64,000 nucleotides of DNA from Urechidicola croceus (GTDB lineage: Bacteria; Bacteroidota; Bacteroidia; Flavobacteriales; Flavobacteriaceae): the NCBI RefSeq assembly GCF_001761325.1, contig NZ_CP017478.1:626001-690000 (forward strand). The letters are read 5' to 3'. The notes under the pieces were generated by a model. The model worked only from the letters and a program-made list of their open reading frames with translations. It did no database searches and was not told where the DNA came from. Position numbers and translations under genes: made by a program. Below, piece after piece: positions 8,210 through 17,320 of the stretch. Positions within the stretch are counted from its first letter, which is position 1, and the number at the start of each line of letters is the position of its first letter.

Positions 8210-9070
8210 ATGATGAAAAAAGTTTTTTTATTAGCAATTATTGCTTTAGGATTTTTCGCAATTTCTTGCGATGACGATGATAACACTACAACAACTTCAG
8301 AATTGACACTAAATCTTACAGGTTTAGAAGACTTAGGAAGTGAATATGTGTATGAAGGATGGATAATTGTTGATGGAAGTCCTGTTTCTAGTGGAACTTT
8401 TACAAGTGTTTCATTTCCACAAACTTTTATTATTAATAGTGAGCAATTAGCTTCTGCAACTACATTTGTATTATCAATTGAACCATCTGTAGATAATGAT
8501 CCTGCTCCTGCAGCAACAAAAATATTAGTTGGAGATTTTTCAGGGAATTCGGCAACAGTTTCAACAGCAATAGTTGGTGATTTCTCAAATTCTTCAGGTA
8601 AATATATATTAGCAACTCCTACAGATGGAAGTGATAGTAATGAAAATAGTGGTATTTGGTTTTTAGATTTATCTACTGGTTCACCAGCAATAGGTCTAGA
8701 TTTACCTGTTTTAGATGATGGATGGAGATATGAAGGTTGGGCTGTGATTGATGGTACACCAGTGACTTCAGGTACTTTTACAGCAATTGATGAAGCTGAT
8801 TTGTTTGATAATTTTAGTAGTACTATGAACCCTGGCCCACCATTTCCAGGAGAAGACTATTTGATGAATGCACCGTCAGGATTAACTTTCCCTACGGATT
8901 TAGCTGGAGGTACTGCAGTTATTTCAATTGAACCATATCCAGATAATAGTCCAGCACCATTTACTTTGAAACCATTAGTTGGAGCAATTGCAATTGATGC
9001 AATAGACCATACAACATATGATATGTCATTAAATATTTCAAATTTACCAGCAGGAAGTGTAAGTAGATAA
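8210..9070 (+). CDS. Lipoprotein with two RskA-like anti-sigma C-terminal repeats
   Basis: A 286-residue exported lipoprotein. The signal peptide MMKKVFLLAIIALGFFAIS ends in the lipobox AISC, with a run of four aspartates after the cysteine. Two homologous repeats follow: YVYEGWIIVDGSPVSSGTFT (about 45-64) and WRYEGWAVIDGTPVTSGTFT (about 178-197), each later followed by an IEPxxDNxPAP motif. This resembles the extracytoplasmic domain of RskA-type anti-sigma factors, but the cytoplasmic sigma-binding domain and membrane helix are absent. It is therefore a free envelope protein, not an anti-sigma factor. The Crp-like palindrome upstream suggests control by the neighbouring regulator. Confidence 0.75.
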   Translation: MMKKVFLLAIIALGFFAISCDDDDNTTTTSELTLNLTGLEDLGSEYVYEGWIIVDGSPVSSGTFTSVSFPQTFIINSEQLASATTFVLSIEPSVDNDPAPAATKILVGDFSGNSATVSTAIVGDFSNSSGKYILATPTDGSDSNENSGIWFLDLSTGSPAIGLDLPVLDDGWRYEGWAVIDGTPVTSGTFTAIDEADLFDNFSSTMNPGPPFPGEDYLMNAPSGLTFPTDLAGGTAVISIEPYPDNSPAPFTLKPLVGAIAIDAIDHTTYDMSLNISNLPAGSVSR

Positions 9071-9090
9071 TATGAATCCTTATAAAATTA

Positions 9091-9117
9091 AAAGTGTGGT
9101 TTATCCACACTTTTTTT
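9091..9117 (+). terminator. Intrinsic terminator after the RskA-like lipoprotein gene
   Basis: Stem AAGTGTGG / CCACACTT with the loop TTTAT, followed by six further T. Confidence 0.85.
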
Positions 9118-9122
9118 TATGT

Positions 9123-9130
9123 TATTTTTG
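9123..9130 (+). promoter_or_regulatory. -7 box for the TlpA-like gene
   Basis: TATTTTTG is an exact TAnnTTTG match, 46 bases before the start codon and directly after the preceding terminator. No clear TTG is seen at -33. Confidence 0.5.
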
Positions 9131-9176
9131 TAAGAAAGTTATGGCTAGTAATACTAACCAATTTAAGAAATAATAA

Positions 9177-9737
9177 ATGACATTAAACAAATCACAACGT
9201 TCAAATCTTTTGTTATTTGGACTTTTAGTAATTTTATTTTTCACGCCACTAGGTGGAATAATAAAAGAAAGGGTTACAAGATTGTTATCTTTTTCACCTT
9301 CAGTTGAAAATATTGAGGATAGAGTAGTAGTAAATAATTTTGATTGGAAGCTAAAAGGTTTGAATACTAAAAATTATGACTTCAATGAATCTAAAGGAAA
9401 AGTTGTACTCGTTAATTTTTGGGCAACTTGGTGTCCATCATGTAGAGCAGAAAAGCCAAGTATTCAGAAATTATATATAGATTATAGCGGTAAAGTTGAC
9501 TTTATTTTTATTACTAATGAAGATTCACAAACAATAAAAAAATATTTAGATAAGTATAATTATAACTTACCTATTTACAATCAAATGTCAAATGGTCCAA
9601 GTGAATTTAATGTTTCAAGTATTCCTGCAACATATTTACTAAATAAAAAGGGAGAAATTATTGTTCATAAAGTTGGAGCAGCTGATTGGAATAGTGAGAA
9701 ATTTAGAAAATTACTTGATGAACTAATTGTAGAATAA
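9177..9737 (+). CDS. TlpA-like membrane-anchored thioredoxin
   Basis: A 186-residue thiol-disulfide oxidoreductase. One N-terminal transmembrane segment (about 9-25, NLLLFGLLVILFFTPL) anchors it with the thioredoxin domain in the periplasm. The active site is WCPSC (cysteines 86 and 89) in FWATWCPSCRAEKP, and the cis-proline region is SSIPATYLLNKKGEI. TlpA/ResA-type proteins reduce disulfides for cytochrome c maturation or envelope protein repair; the partner here is unknown. It is a single-gene unit ending in an A/T-flanked hairpin. Confidence 0.9.
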   Translation: MTLNKSQRSNLLLFGLLVILFFTPLGGIIKERVTRLLSFSPSVENIEDRVVVNNFDWKLKGLNTKNYDFNESKGKVVLVNFWATWCPSCRAEKPSIQKLYIDYSGKVDFIFITNEDSQTIKKYLDKYNYNLPIYNQMSNGPSEFNVSSIPATYLLNKKGEIIVHKVGAADWNSEKFRKLLDELIVE

Positions 9738-9741
9738 ATAA

Positions 9742-9768
9742 TAAGCCCACTAAAATTTAGTGGGCTTA
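9742..9768. terminator. Bidirectional hairpin between tlpA-like gene and a small minus-strand gene
   Basis: The arms TAAGCCCACTAA and TTAGTGGGCTTA form a perfect stem. It could end both the plus-strand thioredoxin gene and the possible minus-strand small gene. The T-run is weak on both sides. Confidence 0.6.
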
Positions 9769-9788
9769 ATTAGGTTTACAAGATAATT

Positions 9789-9902
9789 TTAGTAATTGTA
9801 ATTTCTATGTTCTGTCCATCGTATTCGTTTACTGTCTTTAAAAGTTGAAAAATAAACGAATTTTCTTGCTTCTGTTGGAGTGTTATTTATTGAAGTTTTC
9901 AT
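9789..9902 (-). CDS. Possible small protein of 37 residues
   Basis: A short reading frame with an ATG at 9902 and a TAA stop at 9789. The predicted peptide starts MKTSINNTPTEARKFVYF and ends RIRWTEHRNYNY; it is basic and aromatic, with no signal peptide or membrane segment. Support comes from its place in an otherwise empty 279-base gap and from a bidirectional hairpin just past its stop. I do not recognise a family. Conservation or ribosome profiling would decide; chance is possible at this length. Confidence 0.4.
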   Translation of the reverse strand: MKTSINNTPTEARKFVYFSTFKDSKRIRWTEHRNYNY

Positions 9903-10016
9903 AATAGTTTGTTTTTTAAAGGTTTATATCTAATAGACGCCTATAAATGAAAGAAGTAACACTAATTCACTTCTATTAACTAAATTTTAACAAATTGACT
10001 AACAGGTAAATAGTTG

Positions 10017-11204
10017 TTATTTCTTGTTGGAAAGTTCATTGATAACTTCAATAATTATTTCACAACCTTTAATAATTTCTTCATTTGAAATTGTGAGTGG
10101 TGGTGTTATACGAACTGCTTTTTTTTCGTACAAAAGCCAGAAAAGTATAAGCCCTTTTTCAAGGCATCTTAATATAATATTGGAAGCAAAATCAGCATCC
10201 TTAACAATTAGAGAAAGCATTAACCCTTTTCCTCTAATTTCAAGAATTTCATTATTTACTAATAATTTTCTGAATAATTTTTCTTTTTCAAGAGTTTGTT
10301 CAATTAAATTTGATTGAATTATTTCTTCAACTGTTGCTAAGCCTGCAGCAGCTATAACTGGATGCCCACCAAATGTTGTGATATGACCAAGTTTTGGATG
10401 ATCTTTTAAAGAATTCATTATTTCATAGGTAGAAATAAACGCACCAATTGGCATTCCACCTCCAAGTCCTTTACCAGTAATGATGATGTCAGGAATACAA
10501 TTGTAATTTTCAAACCCAAAAAATTTACCAGTTCTCCCAATTCCGGATTGAATTTCATCTAAAATCATTAAAGCTCCAACTTCATTACACTTTTTTTGAA
10601 TTTTTTGCAAATAATCATTCTTAGGCTCAATAAATCCTGCACCTCCTTGTATAGTTTCTAAAATAACACCTGCTGTTTTAGTAGTAATTTGGTTTATATC
10701 AATTTCATTATTAAATTCAATAAACTTGATACCAGGTATTAACGGACGAAAGGCTCTATTTTGATTTTCAGAACCACATACACTCATTGCACCTTGGGTA
10801 TTACCATGATAGGCATTTTTACAAGAGATTATTTCACTGCGTCCAGTAAATCTTTTAGCTAGTTTTAAAGCACCCTCTGTTGCTTCTGTTCCAGAATTTG
10901 TTAGATAGACAGTTTCTAAAGGACTAGGTAAATTAGCAATTAAAATCTTTGCTAAATTCAATTGTGGACTTTGAATAAACTCACCATATACCATAACATG
11001 GGAATATTTATCAAGTTGTCTTTTAATTGCTTGACTAACCTTTGGGTGGTTATGACCAAGACTATTAGCCGATACACCTGCAACAAAATCTAAATATTGT
11101 TTACCATTTGAATCGTAAATATAAGATCCATTTGCTTGTGAAATTTCAATAGCCAATGGGTGAGGAGTGGTTTGAGCCTGATATTTTAAAAAATCAGATT
11201 TCAT
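10017..11204 (-). CDS. Class III pyridoxal-phosphate aminotransferase (acetylornithine/ornithine type)
   Basis: A 395-residue fold-type I aminotransferase. The PLP lysine is K245 (IITGKGLGGGMPIGAF), with the cofactor aspartate D216 in MILDEIQSGIGRTG and the phosphate-binding segment TNSGTEATEGALKLAK. The family includes ArgD and ornithine aminotransferases; no arg genes are next to it, so the amino donor is not settled and no gene symbol is given. Its start overlaps the stop of the OstA-like gene by four bases (ATGA), so translation is probably coupled. Confidence 0.85.
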   Translation of the reverse strand: MKSDFLKYQAQTTPHPLAIEISQANGSYIYDSNGKQYLDFVAGVSANSLGHNHPKVSQAIKRQLDKYSHVMVYGEFIQSPQLNLAKILIANLPSPLETVYLTNSGTEATEGALKLAKRFTGRSEIISCKNAYHGNTQGAMSVCGSENQNRAFRPLIPGIKFIEFNNEIDINQITTKTAGVILETIQGGAGFIEPKNDYLQKIQKKCNEVGALMILDEIQSGIGRTGKFFGFENYNCIPDIIITGKGLGGGMPIGAFISTYEIMNSLKDHPKLGHITTFGGHPVIAAAGLATVEEIIQSNLIEQTLEKEKLFRKLLVNNEILEIRGKGLMLSLIVKDADFASNIILRCLEKGLILFWLLYEKKAVRITPPLTISNEEIIKGCEIIIEVINELSNKK

Positions 11205-12946
11205 TCAACTTTTTTATTTTTAACGATTGCCTCTTTTTTCTGTTTTAAATCTTCTTTTTTAATTGTTTCAGTTTCTTTAGGCCTTAGTTCTATCAATTTA
11301 TCATTTTCTAAAGTTGGAACTATACTGTCTTGTTGTTGTAATAATTCCTGTTCTTTTAACTCTTTAAGTCTTTTTTCTTCTGCCTCTTTTTTTGCTAATA
11401 ATCGTGCTTCTCTTTCTTTAGATCGCTCTTCAATCATGATTGCTTCATCACCTGAGTCGTGATTGAAAATTTGAGTTTTATCTTTTGGTTGTTCTTTTTC
11501 TCTCCAAATGAATCCTTTTAATTTCCTATCATTATTATGAATTTCATCTTCAGGATATGTTTTACCATCTGGGCTAATTCTAAAATCAATTTCTTGAATT
11601 TTTTTATCTTCAAATAGAATTCCAATATTACTGCATCGCATTTTTGTGATACCAATTAATTCTTTTTCTTCGTTTCTAACAAAATGAATTACTTCTCCAT
11701 TTCCATTTACTTCAACGACTTCTAAATTGTTGTTTTTGAATTTTCCGAATATATTTTTCCCCTTGGTTTGATTGTAACCAGCAGAATCTTTTTGAATCAT
11801 AAAAGCATTTCCTAAAACTTTTAAAGAATCAAGTTCTTCAGTTTTTTTATTTGATAAAAAATGAATAGAATCTCCTGTAATTTGGTTTCCATCTGACCAC
11901 AGTATAGGTTTTCTATACATTTTGGTAATTCCGTTTTTTTCGCTGCTAAATAATGAATCACATTTGCCCTGTAAATCTGACTTGAAAAATTTCACATGGT
12001 GAAATGCTCGAACTATACGATTTTCGGGCTTTCCAGTTAATAATAATGTATCACCATGAATATGCATCGAATCTTTTTCAATTAAAGAAATTGCAACTGC
12101 TCTATCTATTATAAATGCGGAATCTTTTGCTCTAAAAAATTCACCATATCCACCTTTTAATACTCCATCATTAATAGTATCAGTTACTTTTATATTTCCT
12201 GTTGCTGATGAGAAATTTTTAGTTTCGTCATAATATAGACTATCACCTTCAATAAGTCTGTCATTATAATTGATCCAAGAATTTTTTGTTAAATGTGAAA
12301 TTTTACTTTTACTATCATGATATCCTTTTTCAGTGTAAATAACACTTTCTTCACCAGTAATTGTAGATGCATCGTATAAGTATGCTTTGCCTGTATCAGT
12401 ATAATAATCTAAATGATTGGTTTCTAAAATTTGATCAGGATTGGTTACTACAACATTATTTTTTGCTTGAAATTTATTGGTTTCTAAATAATAATTACCT
12501 GTAGTACTTTTAAGAACATTGACACTGTCTTTTATTGTACCTTTTGAATTATAGTATAAATGCTGCTTTTCTCTATCAAAATAAAGTTTTTCGGTAGTTA
12601 AAGTCATTGTTGGGTCTTTTAAAACAACTTCTCCCCAAGATGTAGCAAGTTTTTTATCACCATCATAGTCTGCAAATTTACTTGTTTGGATAACAGTATC
12701 ACCTTGATTAATGACTACATCACCTTCGGCTTTTAAGTAATTCTTTTTTGTATGAATTTCTGAACGTTTACAACGAATTGTAGCGCCATCTATTTCAACA
12801 TATACATTACCAACAGATATAGTGAGTTCTGGATTTATTTTATCAGTATAAGTAATGTCAGCATTTAATACTTTTATTTTTTTCTTTTGTTGTGAAAAAA
12901 CAACTGTAGAAATACATATAAATATGAGGAAAAATATTTTTTTCAT
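11201..12946 (-). CDS. OstA/LptA-like exported protein
   Basis: A 581-residue protein with a clear signal peptide (MKKIFFLIFICISTVVFSQQ). Residues about 25-420 are a long row of short beta-strand repeats around phrases such as GDVVINQGDTVIQTSKFADYDGD, typical of OstA/LptA/LptD beta-jellyroll domains that carry lipopolysaccharide across the periplasm. The C-terminal 90 residues are charged and helical (KEREARLLAKKEAEEKRLKE), likely coiled coil. The family is widespread in Bacteroidota as 'OstA-like protein'. Part in outer-membrane assembly is inferred. The aminotransferase gene is overlapped by four bases. Confidence 0.8.
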   Translation of the reverse strand: MKKIFFLIFICISTVVFSQQKKKIKVLNADITYTDKINPELTISVGNVYVEIDGATIRCKRSEIHTKKNYLKAEGDVVINQGDTVIQTSKFADYDGDKKLATSWGEVVLKDPTMTLTTEKLYFDREKQHLYYNSKGTIKDSVNVLKSTTGNYYLETNKFQAKNNVVVTNPDQILETNHLDYYTDTGKAYLYDASTITGEESVIYTEKGYHDSKSKISHLTKNSWINYNDRLIEGDSLYYDETKNFSSATGNIKVTDTINDGVLKGGYGEFFRAKDSAFIIDRAVAISLIEKDSMHIHGDTLLLTGKPENRIVRAFHHVKFFKSDLQGKCDSLFSSEKNGITKMYRKPILWSDGNQITGDSIHFLSNKKTEELDSLKVLGNAFMIQKDSAGYNQTKGKNIFGKFKNNNLEVVEVNGNGEVIHFVRNEEKELIGITKMRCSNIGILFEDKKIQEIDFRISPDGKTYPEDEIHNNDRKLKGFIWREKEQPKDKTQIFNHDSGDEAIMIEERSKEREARLLAKKEAEEKRLKELKEQELLQQQDSIVPTLENDKLIELRPKETETIKKEDLKQKKEAIVKNKKVE

Positions 12947-13023
12947 TAAGTGATAATTATCAATTACAAATTTAACTATTAATTGTTGAATTTAGTATTT
13001 AAATAGATTCAACTTTGTTTTAA

Positions 13024-13082
13024 AGTCAATAAAGATGCCAAAAGTAGAAAAGACTCCTAAATAAATTTTGGAGCCTTTTTAT
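13024..13082 (-). terminator. Terminator-like hairpin downstream of purA
   Basis: Read on the minus strand, GGCTCC and GGAGTC flank an AT-rich loop and are followed by TTTTC; the plus strand has GGAGCC followed by five T. It lies between purA and the OstA-like gene and probably separates them. Confidence 0.5.
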
Positions 13083-13090
13083 AATTTCTT

Positions 13091-13122
13091 TTTGTCATTC
13101 CAGTCTTCATAGGAATGACAAA
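13091..13122. repeat. GTCATTCC-type intergenic hairpin repeat
   Basis: TTTGTCATTCC (13091-13101) and GGAATGACAAA (13112-13122) are exact reverse complements with a ten-base loop. The same word TTTGTCATTCC occurs unpaired near 29609. GTCATTCC-ended hairpins are a recurrent intergenic repeat type in many bacterial genomes; this looks like a small degenerate member. It lies just after purA. Confidence 0.6.
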
Positions 13123-13133
13123 TTATTTATGTA

Positions 13134-14405
13134 TTATCTTAAAATCGTTTGTTTTCTATCTGGGCCAACAGATACAATTTTGATTGGTACTTCAACTTCT
13201 TTTTCAATAAATGCAATATAATCTAAAAGATTTTTTGGTAATTGATTTGCTGAAGTCATTGTTGTTAAATCTTCTTTCCAACCTTTAAATTCTGTATAAA
13301 TTGGTTTCACATTTTCTGGTTCAATATTGAAAGGGAAATGTGAAATTTCTTCGCCTTTGTATTCATAAGAAGTACACACTTTTAATGTATTAAATCCTGA
13401 AAGCACATCTCCTTTCATCATCATTAATTGTGTAACTCCATTAACTTGAACAGCATACTTTAATGCAACGATATCTAACCACCCACAACGTCTTGGACGT
13501 CCTGTAGTTGCTCCAAATTCATGCCCAACACGTGCCATTGTTGCTCCATCTTCATCAAATAATTCAGTAGGGAATGGACCAGAGCCAACACGAGTTGTAT
13601 ATGCTTTAAAAATTCCAAAAACATCACCAATTTTATTTGGTGCAATTCCAAGACCTGTACATGCACCAGCAGCTGTGGTATTTGAAGAAGTTACAAATGG
13701 ATATGTTCCAAAATCAACATCTAATAGAGATCCTTGAGCACCTTCTGCTAGAATAGATTTTCCTGATTTCATAGCGCTGTTTAGATATTCTTCACTATCT
13801 ATAAAAGTTAATTTTTTTAATCTTTCAACTCCTATGTAAAATTCTTCTTTTAATTCTTCTAAATTATATTCTAGTTCGATACCATGAAAATCTAACATTT
13901 TTAAATGCTTTTCAGTTAATGTATCAAAGCGTTCTTGCCAATCTTCCATTTCAATATCACCAACACGCAAACCGTTTCTACCTGTTTTGTCCATATAAGT
14001 TGGTCCAATTCCTTTAAGAGTTGATCCAATTTTGGCTTTACCTTTAGCAGTTTCAGATGCAGCATCTAGTAATCTATGAGTTGGTAAAATTAAATGTGCT
14101 TTTCTTGATATTAATAATTTTGATTTGAAATCTATGTCAAATTGTTCAAGATTGTCCAATTCACGTTTAAAAATTACTGGGTCAATAACTACACCATTTC
14201 CTACAACATTTACTGCCGTTTTATGAAAAATTCCTGATGGAATTGTATGTAATACATGTTTATGTCCATCAAAAATTAAAGTATGTCCAGCATTTGGTCC
14301 TCCTTGAAATCTTGCAATAATATCATAATTAGCGGTTAGAACATCAACGATTTTTCCTTTTCCTTCGTCGCCCCATTGCAATCCTAGTAGTAAATTTACA
14401 GCCAT
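13134..14405 (-). CDS. purA: Adenylosuccinate synthetase
   Basis: GTP-dependent conversion of IMP and aspartate to adenylosuccinate, the first committed step to AMP. The 423-residue protein has the N-terminal loop QWGDEGKGK with catalytic D13 and H41 (GPNAGH), the IMP-binding TSSNTTAAGACTGLG region and the base-binding VGPDRKQTI end. The fur-family gene is 18 bases upstream and spoT lies beyond it. The neighbourhood is notable because E. coli PurA is inhibited by ppGpp, but this remains a context observation. Confidence 0.96.
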   Translation of the reverse strand: MAVNLLLGLQWGDEGKGKIVDVLTANYDIIARFQGGPNAGHTLIFDGHKHVLHTIPSGIFHKTAVNVVGNGVVIDPVIFKRELDNLEQFDIDFKSKLLISRKAHLILPTHRLLDAASETAKGKAKIGSTLKGIGPTYMDKTGRNGLRVGDIEMEDWQERFDTLTEKHLKMLDFHGIELEYNLEELKEEFYIGVERLKKLTFIDSEEYLNSAMKSGKSILAEGAQGSLLDVDFGTYPFVTSSNTTAAGACTGLGIAPNKIGDVFGIFKAYTTRVGSGPFPTELFDEDGATMARVGHEFGATTGRPRRCGWLDIVALKYAVQVNGVTQLMMMKGDVLSGFNTLKVCTSYEYKGEEISHFPFNIEPENVKPIYTEFKGWKEDLTTMTSANQLPKNLLDYIAFIEKEVEVPIKIVSVGPDRKQTILR

Positions 14406-14423
14406 TTGTTTATTGTAAAGTAG

Positions 14424-14873
14424 TTAGTTGTTTTCCTCTTTTTTAGTACCATAAAAATACAAAGAGTGTGAGTGAATATTGATATTGAAAGTATCTTCAA
14501 TAGTTTTTTTAATAACTTGTATTCTTGGATCACAAAACTCCATGACATCACCTGAATCGGTTAAAATAACATGATCATGTTGTTTATCGAAAAATGATTT
14601 TTCGTAATGAGCTTGATTTTGTCCAAACTGATGTTTACGAACGAGACCACATTCTAAAAGTAGTTCAATTGTGTTATAAAGTGTAGCTCGTGAAACACGA
14701 TATTTTTTATTTTTCATATTGATATATAATGATTCTATATCAAAATGTTCGTTTAAGTCATAAACTTCTTGGAGTATAGCAAACCTTTCAGGAGTTTTCC
14801 TGTGACTGTGAGATTCTAAGTACTTAATAAATACGTCTCTAACAATTTCTTGATGATCTATACTGTTATCCAT
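14424..14873 (-). CDS. Fur-family metalloregulator
   Basis: A 149-residue Fur/PerR-type repressor. The winged helix covers residues about 10-85, including [19 protein letters not shown] and [21 protein letters not shown]. The dimerisation domain starts with the metal-site histidines [17 protein letters not shown]. Both CxxC motifs that usually bind structural zinc are missing: where many Fur proteins have LxCxxCG this one has LTDSG. Metal specificity cannot be read from the sequence. It has its own promoter and lies between spoT and purA. Confidence 0.88.
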   Translation of the reverse strand: MDNSIDHQEIVRDVFIKYLESHSHRKTPERFAILQEVYDLNEHFDIESLYINMKNKKYRVSRATLYNTIELLLECGLVRKHQFGQNQAHYEKSFFDKQHDHVILTDSGDVMEFCDPRIQVIKKTIEDTFNINIHSHSLYFYGTKKEENN

Positions 14874-14898
14874 TTATGTGTATTATAAAAACAAAAGA

Positions 14899-14906
14899 CA
14901 AATTTA
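14899..14906 (-). promoter_or_regulatory. -7 box of the fur-family gene
   Basis: On the minus strand this reads TAAATTTG, an exact TAnnTTTG match, 25 bases before the start codon. It suggests the gene can be transcribed independently of spoT. Confidence 0.55.
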
Positions 14907-14969
14907 GCTTTATTTTTTGAAGTAAACAGCATGAAAAATAGAACTTATTAACGTTAATTGTGAATAAAC

Positions 14970-17189
14970 TTATTGCTTGTAGATACGCTCTACTTTTTCA
15001 ATTCCTTCAATTTTTTTAATATTTTCTATTAATTTTTTGAGTTGTATTTTATTTTTTACGCTTATTGTAATTCTTCCTTCAAAAATACCTTCATTACCAC
15101 TTATATTTAAACTATGAATATTAACATGCATATGGTTAGATATTTCTCGAGTAAGTTGATTTACCAACCCAAAATTATCTGAACCACTGACTCTTAAAAA
15201 GACTCTAAAATCTTGCTGAGTTGAATCAATCCATTTTGCAGGCATAATTCTATATGCGTAGTTTGCTTGCATACTTACAGCATTTGGGCAGTCTTTTTTA
15301 TGAACTTTTAACCCTTCATTGATTGTTAAAAATCCGAATACTTTATCTCCTTGTATAGGGTTGCAGCATTTTGCTAATTTATAGTTTAGCGGTTCTTCTT
15401 CAACCCCAAATACAAGCATATCATATTTTTGGTTAACTTCTTCTTTATGACTATTTGAATTTGGAGAAGGTTTGCTTCTCATTCTATTTTTAAAGAAGTT
15501 TAAGAAAGCATTACCTTTTTGGGCTGCAAAATCTTTTAATTGTTTATTTTCAATTGATCCATTACCTATACGATAGAATAAATCAAAACTTGTTTTTAAT
15601 TTTAAAAATGATGTTAATTCATTGATTGTTTTTTCATTAGCTGTTAACTTCAGCGACCTTAATTTACGAACTAATATTTCTTTACCTTCATTAGCAATTT
15701 CTTTTTGTTCATCTTTTAAAGCCGCTTTAATTCTACTTCGGGCTCTTGCTGTCACTACAAAATCTAACCAACGTACATTTGGTTTTTGTTGCTTGGCAGT
15801 AATAATTTCAACTTGATCTCCACTATTTAATTCATGACTGATAGGCATTAATTTTCCATTAACTTTTGCACCACGACATTTCATGCCAATTTCTGTATGT
15901 ATGGAAAAAGCAAAATCTAATGCAGAGGAACCTTTTGGAATTGCTTTTAGTTCACCTTTGGGTGTAAAAACAAATATTTCTTCTGCGTATAAGTTTAATT
16001 TAAAATTTTCTACAAAATCAACTGCATTTCCATCTGGATTTTCAAGGGTATCTTTTAATCTGTTTAACCAAGTTTCTAAACCACTTTCTTTTTCATTGCC
16101 ATGTTTATACTTATAATGAGCAGCATACCCTTTCTCAGCTATTTCATCCATTCTTTCAGAACGAATTTGTACTTCAACCCAATGACCTTTTGGTCCCATA
16201 ACTGTGATGTGAAGTGATTCATAACCAGTCGATTTTGGTTGGGTAATCCAATCTCTGAGTCGAGTAGGGTTTGGTTGAAAATGATCTGTTACAATTGAAT
16301 ATATTTTCCAAGCATCAAATTTCTCTTGATCTTCTGTAGAATTGTAAATTATTCTAATAGCAAATTTGTCATAAACTTCATCAAAACTCACATTTTGGGC
16401 CCTCATTTTTCTACGAATAGAATAGATAGATTTACTTCGACCTTTAATTTTGTATGTGAAACCTTCCTTGTTTAACGAACCTTTTATTACATTAGAAAAT
16501 TCTTCAATATATTTATCTTGTTCCTCCTTACTTTCTTTTATTTTGGCCTGAATATCATTAAATACTTCTGCTTCTGTATATTTTAAACCTAAATCTTCTA
16601 ATTCAGTTTTAATATTATATAACCCTAATCGATGTGCAAGTGGTGCATAAATATATAATGTTTCGGAAGCTATTTTTAACTGCTTATGAGCAGGCATAGC
16701 ATCCATAGTTTGCATATTATGAAGTCGATCAGCAATTTTTATTAATATTACACGAACATCATCATGCAATGTTAAAAGCATTTTTCTAAAGTTTTCAGCT
16801 TGTATTGAAGCGTCTTGTTCTTTATTTAGCCTAGATATTTTTGTTAATCCATTTACAATTCTCGCGATAGTTTCTCCAAATTCTCTTTCAATATCTTCAA
16901 GTGTATATTCGGTGTCTTCAACAACATCATGTAACAAAGCAGAAATAATAGAAGTAGTTCCTAAACCAATTTCATACGCTACAATTTTGGCAACAGCTAT
17001 TGGATGATAAATATAGGGCTCACCAGTTTTTCGTCTCTGATTACTATGAGCATCAACGGCTAATTCAAAAGCCTTTCTTATATCTTTTTTGTCAACTTCT
17101 GTAAGTGTTTGATACGTACCTTTAAGCAAGTCTTTATATCTACTTGCGATCTCTTTATTTTCTTCTTCTATGGTTACTGTATATGCCAT
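14970..17189 (-). CDS. Bifunctional (p)ppGpp synthetase/hydrolase (RelA/SpoT family)
   Basis: Stringent-response enzyme of 739 residues with the full Rel layout: an HD hydrolase domain (about 45-200; H62 in YIYHPIAVAKI, H87-D88 in LLHDVVEDTEY, RLHNMQTMDAM), a synthetase domain (about 240-350; GRSKSIYSIRRKM, YDKFAIRIIY), a TGS domain (about 395-455), a zinc-finger-like segment (KCCNPIQGDKVFGF) and a C-terminal ACT domain. The hydrolase motif HDxxED and the synthetase RSKSIYSI are intact, so both activities are expected. A promoter lies directly before the ATG, suggesting a nearly leaderless message. Confidence 0.95.
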   Translation of the reverse strand: MAYTVTIEEENKEIASRYKDLLKGTYQTLTEVDKKDIRKAFELAVDAHSNQRRKTGEPYIYHPIAVAKIVAYEIGLGTTSIISALLHDVVEDTEYTLEDIEREFGETIARIVNGLTKISRLNKEQDASIQAENFRKMLLTLHDDVRVILIKIADRLHNMQTMDAMPAHKQLKIASETLYIYAPLAHRLGLYNIKTELEDLGLKYTEAEVFNDIQAKIKESKEEQDKYIEEFSNVIKGSLNKEGFTYKIKGRSKSIYSIRRKMRAQNVSFDEVYDKFAIRIIYNSTEDQEKFDAWKIYSIVTDHFQPNPTRLRDWITQPKSTGYESLHITVMGPKGHWVEVQIRSERMDEIAEKGYAAHYKYKHGNEKESGLETWLNRLKDTLENPDGNAVDFVENFKLNLYAEEIFVFTPKGELKAIPKGSSALDFAFSIHTEIGMKCRGAKVNGKLMPISHELNSGDQVEIITAKQQKPNVRWLDFVVTARARSRIKAALKDEQKEIANEGKEILVRKLRSLKLTANEKTINELTSFLKLKTSFDLFYRIGNGSIENKQLKDFAAQKGNAFLNFFKNRMRSKPSPNSNSHKEEVNQKYDMLVFGVEEEPLNYKLAKCCNPIQGDKVFGFLTINEGLKVHKKDCPNAVSMQANYAYRIMPAKWIDSTQQDFRVFLRVSGSDNFGLVNQLTREISNHMHVNIHSLNISGNEGIFEGRITISVKNKIQLKKLIENIKKIEGIEKVERIYKQ

Positions 17190-17193
17190 AGAA

Positions 17194-17223
17194 TAAAAGT
17201 AAATGAAATAATTTAATTGGCAA
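17194..17223 (-). promoter_or_regulatory. Promoter immediately before the spoT-type gene
   Basis: On the minus strand, TTG at 17223-17221, a 19-base spacer and TACTTTTA at 17201-17194 fit the flavobacterial promoter with one mismatch. The box ends four bases before the ATG at 17189, so the message would be leaderless or almost so. Confidence 0.55.
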
Positions 17224-17320
17224 ATTCTATTTAATAATTATTGATTTTGGTATGATAGTTTTTAACAATTGTAAATAAGGTTGATTTTGTAATTTGAAAG
17301 GTTTCGAGATTTATAATGTT

